Source of the DNA: Micractinium sp. NFX-FRZ
Lineage: Eukaryota; Chlorophyta; Trebouxiophyceae; Chlorellales; Chlorellaceae
Reading direction: 5' to 3'
Assembly (NCBI GenBank): GCA_029339195.1
Contig: JAPTJF010000071.1
Coordinates: 1 to 64,000, forward strand
Length of the DNA: 64,000 nt
How positions within the stretch are numbered: the stretch's first letter is position 1; each line of letters starts with the position of its first letter. The translations under genes were made by a program, and so were the position numbers. The notes under the pieces were generated by a model. It was not told the DNA's origin. It saw only the letters and a program-made list of their open reading frames with translations, and made no database searches. This document shows, piece after piece, positions 24,278 to 33,232 of this stretch.

Positions 24278-25570
24278 CGTCGCTGCCGCTGCCGCCAAAC
24301 ACTGCCTGTGCGTGCCGTGCGGCTGCTGAAACCTGGTGCAGGGCACGTTGCTCACCCCTGTTGTTGCCCACCACTCCACCAATCGATGCCAGGGTACCTC
24401 AACACGCCGTCTCCTTCTCTTGCTTCCTCCTCTTTCATGTCCACGGCATGCCTTGCGTGGCTCCCTCCCCCTTTGTGTTCCCCCCTCTCCCCGCCCGTCT
24501 GCAGGGCAAGCAGCTCGTCTTTCATTGCCAACACTTCCCCCCTTTGTTCCAACCCACCTCCCCACCCCTTGCAGGGCAAGCAGCTGGTGTTTGTGACCAA
24601 CAACTCGACCAAGTCGCGCGCCGGCTACCTCAAGAAGTTCACCGGGCTGGGCCTGAACGTGGCGGCCGAGGAGATCTACTCCTCCTCCTACGCGGCCGCC
24701 GCCTACCTGGAGGCAATCAAATTCCCGCAGGACAAGAAGGTGTACGTGGTGGGGGAGGTGAGCCCGCTGTCGGCACGCGGGGTCGCGCATGGGGAGTGTT
24801 CAGGAGTAGGGGAAAGGTGGCAGGTGGGGTGGCCGCTCATTGGGGGGGCCAAGCAGTTCCTGCAAAGAACAGGTGCACGTGGTGGGGGAGGTGAAGCACG
24901 ATCTCTGCACCGTTGCTCGTTCACATGGGAGGAGTCGAGGTGCAATTTTAATAATAAGTTAATGATCACTCTTTTTTCAAATAAACTGGCTTTCAAAAAA
25001 AAGAACAATGTTTATTGACAAAAACATCGTTAAGGATTTAGGAATGTTTAGGGATGTTTAAGAATGTTTAGGAATGTTTAGGAATGTTTAGGAATGTTTA
25101 AGGAAAAAACTTTGGTTTTTGAGGAGATGGGCTCCTGTCCCTCGTGCAAAATATTGTTCAACTGGTGGGTAGCCAGGAGGACCCGGACCTGGCGTGCACC
25201 AGGCGCCTCACGTTGTTGCCACTCTTACCCTTGATCGTCCATGCCGTCGTCTGCTTGCTGGACCACAGGCGGTGGGCAGCCAGGAGGAGCCGGACCTGCC
25301 GGCCACCCAGCAGCTCACCTGACCACTTCCGACCCTACATTCATGCCAGTTGTCTGCCATCCTTGAATGCGTGTGCAGGTGGGCATTCAGGAGGAGCTGG
25401 ACCTGAAGGGCATCCAGCACATTGGGGGGCCCGCCGATGCCGACAAGAAGGTGGAGCTGACGCCGGGGATGCTGCTGGAGCAGGACCGCGACGTGAGGCG
25501 GGGGTGCCTGCTGGGCTTCTGCTGCTGTTTGACCCACTGTGCTGCTGTTTTATCCACTGTACTGCAACGT

Positions 25571-25606
<36 letters not shown>

Positions 25607-27506
25607 GCTCGGTGGGTTGGCTGTTGGTCAGTTCTCTTGGCTGGGCTGCGACCAGTGGACTGAGTGGCCAGCGTGGGGTGTCTCAAGGAAGGTGCAGGCT
25701 TGCAAGGTCATGAGCATGGCCGCGCTGTGAGCAGTAGCGGTGCAGGGGTGGAGGGATGAGAGGCGAGGGTGGGGCTGGGGGCACGCCGGGTGATGTGAGA
25801 GGAGGGGGATGACCGACACCGAGAGGGCGCGCGGCCTGCACAACCCTCCCACCCTGCTTGCCTCCTGCCGGACGTCCTTCCCTTGCATGCAGGTGGGCGG
25901 CCGCTGTGGCTGGCTTGCATCAGCCTGTGCACAACGGTCACAACCTGCTTGCATCCTGCCCGTTGTCCTGCCCTGCAGGTGGGCGCCGTGGTGGTGGGCT
26001 TTGACCGCAACATCAACTACTACAAGATCCAGATGGCCACGCTGTGCATCCGCGAGAACCCCGGCTGCATGTTCATCGCCACCAACACGGGTGAGGGGAG
26101 GCAAGGGGGCATGGGGGAGGGTGGGAGGGGAAGGGGCAAGGGGAGGGAACAGGGAGGGCATGGGTGAGGGTGAGAAGGAGGGGAGGGCGGGCACAGGTTG
26201 AGAGTGGGAGGGAGGGGAGGGAGGGCACAGGGTGAGGGTGGGAGGGGGAGACAGAATGGTTGGGAGGGTGGGGACTGCCGTGGCATGAGGTGCCCCAAGC
26301 TTGCCGCTGCGGGGCTGCTCCAGCCGCGCACGCCCTGCTCACCCTCCTTACCCTGCCTTGCCCTGCCCCCTTCCGTCTGCCTCTGCCTGCCTGCCTCAGA
26401 TGCGGTGACGCACCTGACGGATGCGCAGGAGTGGGCGGGCAATGGCAGCATGGTCGGTGCCATCCGCGGTGAGCACAGGCAGCGGCTGGGCCTGGAGAAC
26501 TGCTGCTGGGGCCCTCGTGCCCTGCGGCACGCTGCTGCTGGCATGTCAGCTCACCCCCCTTTTGCCTGCATTGCAAAAGCGCCGGTTGCTTGCCTGCCTG
26601 TGCAGGCTCCACCAAGCACGTGCCCACTTGCTTGCCTGCCTGCCTATTGTGGCAGCCGTGCTGCTGCCTGCATGCTGCTCGCCCCGCCGCCTGCCTGCCT
26701 GCCTGCCTGTTGTGACAACCCTGCTCCCGCCTGCTCACCCCGCAGCCTGCCTGCTTTCCATGTGCCTGCAGGCTCCACCAAGCGAGAGCCTTCTTGCCTG
26801 CCTGCCTCCCTACTGCTGCTGCTGCTGCTCACCCCGCCGCCTGCTTGCCTGCCTGCCCGCCTGCCTGTTGTGGTGCAGGCTCCACCAAGCGGGAGCCGAC
26901 GGTGGTGGGCAAGCCCGCTGAGTTCATGCTGGAGAACATCGCCACCCAGTTTGGGCTGAAGCGGGAGCAGGTGACTATAAAAGGTTTATGGCATGGGTGG
27001 GGTGGGCATGGGTGCGTGCTGGAAAATGGTGCGGCCCCCAGTGTGGGCTAAAGCGGGAGCAGGTGAGCTGCATGTTGTGCAGTTTCAACAGAAGGTGGCG
27101 AGCAGGAGGGTTGGGAGAAAAAGGTGTTGGTTGACAGCGTAAGCAGGTGTGGGTGCACAAGGGCGCAGGCGTGGTGGTTGTTGGGCGGCACGCCTAGCCT
27201 GCTTCTTCCCCCACTCTCCACCCTGCCTCCTCCTCCCCCCTCCCCTTCCTCCCCCCTCCCCACAGATTTGCATAGTGGGCGACCCCTGAATTGGACATCC
27301 TGCCTGCTTCCTCACCCATGCTGCTACCTCCTCCCCTCACACCTTCCTCCCTCTCTCCCCCTCCCCTTCCTCCCCCCTCCACAGATCTGCATGGTGGGCG
27401 ACCGCCTGGACACCGACATCCTGTTTGGAAAGAACGGCGGCCTCACCACCATGCTCGTCCTCTCTGGTGCGTGGGCTGGCAGTACCACCTCTTGCGGCGG
27501 CAGTAG

Positions 27507-27537
<31 letters not shown>

Positions 27538-27991
27538 TGCTCCTGCTGCTGCTGCTGCTTTGTTCCTCACTCTGCCACCTGTCCGTGCTGCTGCGCTCGC
27601 CCCCTCATCCCCTCCCCGTGCCTCCTCCTTCTGTCCCTCCCATTCCTGTGCGCAGGCATGACCACAGGAGCAGCTGCTGAGCCCGCCCCACCTTTGCTCA
27701 CCTCACCATCCCCTCCCTTGCCCCTCTTGATCTGCCCCTGTTTTCCCGGTCTGCTTTCGTGCAGGCGTGACCACGGAGGAGCAGCTGCCGAGCCTGCTTC
27801 GCCTGTCCTTGCTGTTGCACGGGCCCCCTCACCCCCTCTCCATCCATTTACCGTTGTGTCCTCCATTGTCCCCGTGTGCAGGCGTGACCACGGAGGAGCA
27901 GCTGCTGAGCGCCGAGAACAGCATCCACCCCGACTGCTACATGGACTCCCTGGCTGCGCTGCTGGACGTCAAGCAGGCCGTGGCCGCGTAA
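23632..27991 (+). CDS. PGP1: Phosphoglycolate phosphatase, chloroplast precursor
   Basis: Nine exons close in phase to 364 residues: 23632-23824, 23992-24131, 24575-24757, 25379-25492, 25979-26090, 26400-26468, 26879-26970, 27385-27466 and 27882-27991 (TAA). Residues 1-60 are Ala/Arg/Gln-rich without acids, typical of a plastid transit peptide. The mature part is a HAD phosphatase of the PGP/NPP type. Motif I is FDCDGVIW with nucleophile Asp86 and Asp88. Motif II is VTNNSTKSR (Thr119). The motif III Lys is in VVGKPAEF (about 282), and motif IV is GDRLDTDI (Asp307, Asp310). The enzyme hydrolyses 2-phosphoglycolate, the first step of photorespiration, in the chloroplast stroma. Introns 3, 4, 6, 7 and 8 contain decayed repeats of neighbouring exon edges. 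TGTAA at 28402-28406 is a candidate polyadenylation signal. Confidence 0.96.
24240..24275 (+). repeat. CTG microsatellite in phosphatase intron 2
   Basis: About twelve perfect CTG units lie in intron 2 of the phosphoglycolate phosphatase gene. Similar but separate runs occur in intron 8 near 27507-27535 and in the R3H gene near 61185-61260. They are common in GC-rich algal introns. Confidence 0.9.
24505..24530 (+). repeat. Acceptor echo of phosphatase exon 3
   Basis: GCAGGGCAAGCAGCTCGTCT at about 24501-24520 repeats the exon 3 start at 24575 together with its acceptor. It differs by one base before diverging (the codons for Gly-Lys-Gln-Leu-Val-Phe are kept). The copy runs out of homology after about 22 bases of exon. 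Offset from the true acceptor is about 70 bp. Confidence 0.85.
24856..24896 (+). repeat. Donor echo of phosphatase exon 3
   Basis: CACGTGGTGGGGGAGGTGA near 24876-24894 repeats the end of exon 3 and its donor (true GT at 24758), 133 bp downstream. The preceding bases CAGTTCCTGCAAAGAACAGG still resemble the exon sequence that codes for FPQDKK. It leaves a second donor-like site in the intron. Confidence 0.85.
24935..25115 (+). repeat. AT-rich island with AGGAATGTTT decamer array
   Basis: Within phosphatase intron 3, about 180 bp are abruptly AT-rich, unlike all surrounding sequence. They include ATTTTAATAATAAGTTAATG and runs of A and T. From about 25036 to 25100 there are seven near-perfect tandem copies of AGGAATGTTT (variants AGGGATGTTT and AAGAATGTTT). 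One variant contains TTTAGGG, the plant-type telomere heptamer, but only once. No coding capacity or clear target-site duplication was found. Confidence 0.85.
25164..25305 (+). repeat. Two acceptor echoes of phosphatase exon 4
   Basis: Copies starting at 25164 and 25271 repeat the start of exon 4 (25378, counted from the same G). The spacing is exactly 107 bp each time. The core GGTGGGCAGCCAGGAGGAGC matches GGTGGGCATTCAGGAGGAGC at the true exon. The copy at 25271 keeps an AG shortly upstream (ACCACAGGC), while the copy at 25164 has lost it. Confidence 0.9.
25573..25612 (+). repeat. GT microsatellite in phosphatase intron 4
   Basis: A run of about eighteen GT dinucleotides, ending GCGTGTGC, lies in intron 4 of the phosphatase gene. 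Confidence 0.9.
25860..25915 (+). repeat. Acceptor echo of phosphatase exon 5
   Basis: GCATGCAGGTGGGCGGCCGC at about 25885-25904 repeats the acceptor and start of exon 5 (true start 25979), 86 bp upstream. The homology extends leftward through GCTTGCCTCCTGCC, which recurs as GCTTGCATCCTGCC before the true acceptor. It therefore covers intron as well as exon sequence. Confidence 0.8.
26600..26800 (+). repeat. Two acceptor echoes of phosphatase exon 7
   Basis: GCAGGCTCCACCAAGC occurs at 26602 and 26769 as well as at the true acceptor (exon start 26879). The first copy continues ACGTGCCCAC and the second GAGAGCCTTCTTG, compared with GGGAGCCGACGG in the exon. Both keep a consensus acceptor. The second would read the first six codons of exon 7 and then diverge. 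Copies of TGCCTGCC lie between them. Confidence 0.92.
27030..27300 (+). repeat. Donor echo of exon 7 and acceptor echo of exon 8 in one phosphatase intron
   Basis: TGGGCTAAAGCGGGAGCAGG at about 27045-27064 repeats the end of exon 7 with its donor, about 91 bp downstream. It carries a one-base change and a deletion that would break the frame. At 27266, ATTTGCATAGTGGGCGACCC repeats the start of exon 8 (true start 27385) with its CACAG acceptor, 119 bp upstream, and contains an in-frame TAG. Confidence 0.92.
27650..27800 (+). repeat. Two acceptor echoes of phosphatase exon 9
   Basis: Copies of the exon 9 start (true start 27882) lie at 27656 and 27765, spaced 109 and 117 bp. The copy at 27765 reads GCGTGACCACGGAGGAGCAG exactly as the real exon for at least 25 bases, preceded by GTGCAG. 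The copy at 27656 has a deletion in GACCACAGGAGCAG. Both carry usable-looking acceptors. Confidence 0.93.
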
Positions 27992-28601
27992 GCAGCTTCT
28001 GGTTGCTGCCTGCCTGCCTGCCTGCGGCCTGGTCCTGGGGTGTCGCTGCAGGTGATGTACACAACAGCACGGCGCTCCAAGCACCTGGGCTTCCTCTCCA
28101 CTTGACGTACACAACAGCACGGCCCTCCAAGCACCCCCCACCCCTCCCCCACCTCCTGCACTGAGATCCGGTTTGCTCTTTGGTCACTCTGCACCCATTC
28201 TGCCCCACCGTGTTGTCCATTTGGTGCCGAGCCCGCCTGCCTCGTTTCATGGGAACTCTCACAACAAATGACGACACTGTGCCTGGCCGCGTGAACCCGC
28301 TTGCGCCTTCTTGACGACGGGGTGGCGCCCTGCCCGCCCAGACATTTCGTTCCGCCCCTCCCCAAACCCTGCTATCATTCATTTCTGCTGTTTGATTTTC
28401 CTGTAACATTGCTCCGGATGGTCCACTCCCGCCTGTGACCCACCACAGCCTGGCTTGGACAGGCGCCTGCAGCGGCGCACGCTGAGCACGCCGTCGCGGG
28501 GTGGCAGCGGCCGGCAGTATCGGGGCACCCCAGGCGCTGGTCGCCCAGCCACCGACTGATCCTGCTTCCCGGATCGCCTACACTCTAGTGCAAGCAGCAA
28601 C
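27992..28601. other. Phosphatase 3' region and upstream region of the next gene
   Basis: A 50-bp tandem duplication (GTACACAACAGCACGGCGCT and following) starts at 28057 and 28107, just after the phosphatase stop. TGTAA at 28402-28406 is a candidate polyadenylation signal, 410 nt past the stop. The remainder should hold the promoter of the gene at 28602. No TATA box was seen. Confidence 0.55.
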
Positions 28602-29897
28602 ATGGCCAGCGCGCTCAGCTGCAAACCGGTCCTGGCGCGCCACCACACGACAGTGGCTCTGCATGCGCGGCCTTGCAGGGTTTGCGCTTTTGTGGCGGTA
28701 CCCGAGCAGCAGCCACGCCGCGCCTCTCGCAGTGCAAGGGCGGTGGTAGTGGCGGCGAGCGTCGGCGGGGCCGCCTCTGCCGCTGCATCCCTGCAGGCAA
28801 GTTGCGGGCCGCCAGTGGCCGGCCACCATGTGCCAGCAGCCTCAGGTCGCTTGACTGTGCGGCCAGCACCTAGGGCTTCAGACTTGGGCTTGAGAAAACA
28901 GGAAACCAGAACACCCCCTCGAGCGGGGCCCGCCTGCCTGGCGCCCACGTCCCCCCATCCATGCCATTTCCCGCCCCTCTTGTGCAGCTCGCCACCGCCA
29001 AGCTTCCCTCGGACATCAACAAGGCCGCCTTTGTGGAGAGCCTGTACCAGTGGGCGGCCACCCTGACCACCAATGGGCGCAACCTGCCCTTTGCACTGCC
29101 CCTCAAGTGTGACAAGGTGTCCGACGGCTTCACGGTGAGGTGCCACGCTTCCGACTGCCGTGCTCGTTCTTCTGTCCCTGTTTTCGCTTTGAGGGGAAGG
29201 GAGAGGAAGAAGCAGGGTGTCTCCGTTATGCATTGAACCCAAGTTGCAAGCAGGTACCAGACGGCTTCACGGTGAGTGAGGGCCAGAAGGAGGAGGGTTG
29301 GGGAAGGGCGGCAGAGGGGGCTGGGCTGGGGTAGCGCCACCCATGCCTCACATTTGGCTGCTCGCTGCCTGCTCACCTGCTGGACCGCTCTGCGTCACCC
29401 CAGCCGCCGCCCGCTTGTGCCTCCCTTCCAACCCTCCCCACTCATCTCCCTCATCCCCGGCTTGGCCCTCCTGCGCCCCTGCATCAAGCTCTGCTCCTCC
29501 CTCACTCGTGCCCCACCCGCACCCAACACACAAGCTCTGCTCCTCCCTCACTCGTGCCCCACCCCGCACCCAACACACAAGCTCTGCTCCTCCCCTCACC
29601 CCCACCCTTACCCATCTCCCCATCCCCCAGATCTCGCTGCTGCGCGTGGCGGGCGGCGGCGCCGTCATGTCTGTGGCAGACCTGGTTGCCAGCGTGGAGA
29701 CCACCCCAGGGGCGGGGGACGTGCTGATGGTGCGGCTGTACGAGGGAGAGGGCGCGGCGGCTGTGGGCATGGGCGGGCCAAAGGGCGCGCCGGCGGAACA
29801 GCGCCTGGAGACGCTGCTGTCGGGGCTGGTGGATGTGCCGCAGATAATGCAGACCATGCCGGCGGCCATCAAGCGGGCGGTCATGGTGTCGCGGTGA
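28602..29897 (+). CDS. Probable organelle-targeted protein of unknown function, 202 aa
   Basis: Three exons, 28602-28796, 28988-29134 and 29631-29897 (TGA), close in phase to 202 residues. Intron 1 appears to be a GC-AG intron (CAG/GCAAGT), because the nearby GT would shift the frame. Residues 1-60 are rich in Ala, Arg, Ser and Val with almost no acids, consistent with a plastid or mitochondrial transit peptide. The mature part contains LPSDINKAAFVESLYQWAAT, CDKVSDGFTISLLRV and GDVLMVRLYEG, and ends PAAIKRAVMVSR. The pattern suggests a small alpha/beta fold. I do not recognise the family. A donor echo of exon 2 and a 46-bp minisatellite lie in intron 2. Confidence 0.85.
29240..29280 (+). repeat. 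Donor echo of exon 2 in the 28602 gene
   Basis: CAGACGGCTTCACGGTGAG near 29257-29275 repeats the end of exon 2 (true GT at 29135), 137 bp downstream. The preceding AAGTTGCAAGCAGGTAC still matches the exon sequence coding for KCDKV. It is a second donor-like site in the same intron. Confidence 0.88.
29484..29605 (+). repeat. 46-bp intronic minisatellite
   Basis: Copies of AAGCTCTGCTCCTCCCTCAC and the following bases start at 29486, 29532 and 29579, in intron 2 just before the last exon of the 28602 gene. The third copy diverges into a pyrimidine tract that serves the true acceptor. Confidence 0.85.
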
Positions 29898-30623
29898 CCT
29901 GGCTAGTGCCAGCTGGCGGCGCGCCGCGCTATGATTCCGCGCAGTGTTGCGTTCATGCGCGGTGCGGCAGCACGGGCGCATGAGTGAGACCAGCACAGGA
30001 GTGACGAGGGCGCATGCGCCTGTGGCTGACTGGCTGCCAAGGGCATGCTGCATCCTGCTGTCATGTGTGATTGTGGCGCTTGGTTTCCCTCCCCCAATGT
30101 TTTGAGTGGGCCCGGTCAGTGCACTGGGTCCGTCGTTCCTGCACACCTTTTTAGGCCCCCTTCACCTTCTCAGCACTCTGCCTGTGTCCGAATCTGCTTT
30201 CTATGCATACAATGTGTGTGGTGTACCCCTCGTCCACCGCCCCTGTGCAACTGTGAAACGAGATTGAAGCGCGAACCCAGGGTCCCGTGTGGTGCAGGGT
30301 GGGCGGAATGCAGGAATGGAGGGTCGTAGAGGTGGTATGAATGCAGAGAGTGGGCGCTGTTCGCAATTGGTAGCAGTCATGGCCTTCTTCCCTTGCAATT
30401 GGCAGTAATGAACTCTGGGGCTGGGGTGTTCAACCCATCAAGTTTGATGTCATATGCTGGCGCCATCAGAGCGGGCGCAGCGCCAGGCATGCACTAGGCT
30501 CTTGCCTCGAGTTGATCGAGGGCTCCTGTGCCCTGCTCAACTACCCCAATCCACTTGATATGCTCTAACTTCATTATCCAGCTTGCAGCGGCTCTCCTAC
30601 CTGCTGTTGGAAATCCCGAGGTT
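29898..30623. other. Intergenic region before the F-box/LRR cluster
   Basis: This spacer holds the 3' flank of the 28602 gene and the upstream region of the first F-box/LRR gene. It is less GC-rich than its surroundings in 30050-30450. No exon, RNA gene or TATA box was recognised. Confidence 0.5.
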
Positions 30624-32325
30624 ATGGCGCCTCGCTCGCGTGCGCGCGCAGCGCGCGGGCGATCCATCCTCAGCCTCCCTGACGACCTGTTGGCCGCCTG
30701 CCTGGCTCCGCTGGGCGTCAAGGACAGGTGCGGCGCGTGGGGCCAGAAGGGGCTGGTGTGCCGCCGTCTCCCGCCCGCCGCACCTGTGCCCATCTCCCGC
30801 CCGCTTCACCTGCGCCCCGGCCCGCCTGCCACCCCCACCAGTTCCTGCTGCATGCCGCCAGTCGACGCAGCAACAGTTTGCTCAAGCGCACTTGATTGTT
30901 TCCTTTCCTTCCATTCCGCCGCCTGCCGTGCAGGCTGACCTCGGCCTGCCTCGTGTCCAAGCGCTTCCACACGGTGTGCCAGCGCCCGGAGCTGCTGCAG
31001 AGCCTGGTGGTGCATCGCTTCCCAAAGGAAGGAGCGGTGCAGCTGACGCGGGGCCTGGCTGCCTGGCTGGAGCGGCACGGCAGCCACATGCAGAGCCTGG
31101 AACTGACGCTGTACTGCTATGAGGGGCAGAGTGCCCTCACCGCGTCGCAAGCCGCAGTGCAGCGCTGCCTGAAGGCCTGCACCCAGCTGCAGCGGCTGGA
31201 GGCGGAGGGAAACTTGGTGCCTGCCAAGCCCTTCCTCCCAACCTCGCTCACCCGCCTGCACCTCAACGTGCCCTACTTTGACCACCCGCACCGCCACGTG
31301 AGCTGGCAGCGTCAGCTCATCAGCACTGCACCTGAGCGAGGCATGTGAGGGGAAACCTGCGATGCATTATCCAGGTCCCCGTACGGCCGTTGTGTACATT
31401 GTTAAACACAACCGCAGCGCTCTTCATGCTGACACCTCATCCTCGCCCTTCCCATGCCCTTGCCCTGCAGCTGAGCACGCTGCACACGCTGTCCAGCCTG
31501 CAGCAGCTGTCGCTGCACGCAGTGCCCTACTGCGAGGGCCGCGAGGCCAAGCACATGTCCCGCCTCACGGCCCTGACCTCCCTGGAACTTGTGGACACAC
31601 AGCCGCCCCGCTGGCTGCCCCACATGACGGGCCTGCGCCGCCTGTCGCTGAGCGCGGACGCTGCCCACTCACGGATGAATGACGCCGGCTGGCAGCGCTT
31701 CAGCTACGCACTGAAGGACCTGCAGCAGCTGACCTACCTGTCGGTGCACCTTGCACCCCTGGAGGTCGAGGAGGGCGAGGAGCCGGTCTGCATGGACCTG
31801 CCGGCCGAGCTGAGCAGCCTGCAGAACCTGCACACCTTCCGATTCATCAACGTCAGCGCGGAGCCGTGGGCCGACGACCGCCGCCTGCCAGACGGCCCCT
31901 GGCTGGGCAGCCTGCGCAGCATGTGCACCCACTGGGGCATCCTGGCGGGCAGCCATGCACAGCTGGCAGCCGCTCCACACCTGGAGGACTGCACCGTGCT
32001 CAACAACCCCACCATACACAGCACTGAGGAGGGCGACTGGGTGCGTTTCTGGCGCTGGGCACGGCTGCACGCACCCCTGCGCCGCCTGCGCCTGTTCTAC
32101 GAGGACCGAGAGGAGTTTTCTGACGTGCAGGCGACCCAGGCAGTGCTGCGCCGCGTGCTGTGGCTGTGGAAGAAGCGGCCCGGGCTGCAGGCGGTGCGCA
32201 AGCAGCTGACGGACTTTGACCCTCGCTACGACGACTGCTGGTCCGACAGTGAAGCAGAATACGAGACGGGCAGCGAGGAAGAAGAGGCAGGCAGCGGCGA
32301 AGACAGTGGCAGCGAGGATGATTGA
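30624..32325 (+). CDS. F-box/leucine-rich-repeat protein, paralogue 1
   Basis: Three exons, 30624-30727, 30934-31297 and 31471-32325 (TGA), give 440 residues in phase. Residues 15-35 (SILSLPDDLLAACLAPLG) match the start of an F-box, followed across the intron by LTSACLVSKRFHTVC, the usual second half. The rest is leucine-rich repeat sequence of irregular length (LTSLELVDTQPPRWLPHMTG, LRRLSLSADA, LTYLSVHLAPLE). The C-terminal tail is very acidic (Asp/Glu/Ser). Such proteins are usually substrate receptors of SCF ubiquitin ligases, binding SKP1 through the F-box. The substrate is unknown. It shares exon structure and length of exon 1 (104 nt) with the third paralogue. Confidence 0.88.
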
Positions 32326-33232
32326 GGGGTGATGTGCTGGCGCGCGAGCGACTCACACCCAGCTGCCTCACCGGGCCGCGGCCTGTCAAAGTGCCCCCGT
32401 GGTCAGCAGCATGCTGTTTCTGCCGGCCGGCCGGCAAAACCACACGTGTTACTTCATCTAGCAAAAGTTCATCCCTCCCTGCCGACTCTGCCTGGCAAGT
32501 GCCGGCATTGCTATGTGCGCCCTGCCCTCCTGGTTTATGCAATAACCCCACGCAGGCGGAGCCGTGCTCTGCCCCGCGCTTTTCATTTCAAGCGCCCAAT
32601 CCATACATACATTTAGCATATTCATTTATTTCTGAAATTTGCCATGCACCCCTCATGTCCCCGCATGTGCCTTCCGTGATTGCACGTGCCTGGGAGTGCC
32701 TCGTCAACTTCCCCTGGGCAAGCCACCGGCTGGCTGGCATGCCTCCCTGTATTGACCTTGCACCAAGAACGAACGGCAGCCAGCCATTTGTAACAACCAT
32801 ATGATTCTGTGACAACATGCTGTCAAATCGGACCCCTTGCCTGACTGTGTTGGAAGCCACCAGATCCCTTGCCAGCCTGGCGCCGCCAGGATACGTTTGT
32901 GCCACTTCTAGCGAGTCGCTGGCAGTGCAGGCATGCGTCTTATTGGGAAGGCGGACACGAGACATTGCTGTGAAATGACGCTGTGCAGTTCCCTCGCTGT
33001 GGATTTAGTTGCAGCAGGGACCGCAAGAGTGGAACACCCAGCGCACCGTCTTGCTGACGGGGCGGCAGGTGCCGGCGGGCCACTGCCAGCTGGCTTCTGC
33101 ACTCCTGGGCCTGCACAAACCTGCGGCAGTTTGCCCCCGCAGGCGGCAGCACCTCGCTGTCCGCAATTCTCACGCAGACTGTGTCGGACTCCCCTGTCCA
33201 CTAAGTACCCGTGCCCACTCGTCTCCCCGCAG
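32326..33232. other. Spacer between F-box/LRR paralogues 1 and 2
   Basis: This holds the 3' flank of paralogue 1, with TGTAA at about 32789, and the upstream part of paralogue 2. By comparison with its neighbours, an exon 1 coding for the first half of the F-box should lie here. No reading frame with the expected LPDDLLAACLAPL-like sequence could be found on the plus strand. Confidence 0.5.

Noticed and set aside
24501..24530. Echo copies as genuine alternative exons
   Set aside because: Most copies lack a matching second splice site, contain stops or frameshifts, or keep only 20-40 bases of exon. Duplication remnants explain them better, though RNA data were not available.
25021..25110. Interstitial telomere repeat
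   Set aside because: The dominant unit is AGGAATGTTT, ten bases long. The TTTAGGG heptamer appears only once within it, so it is not a telomeric array.
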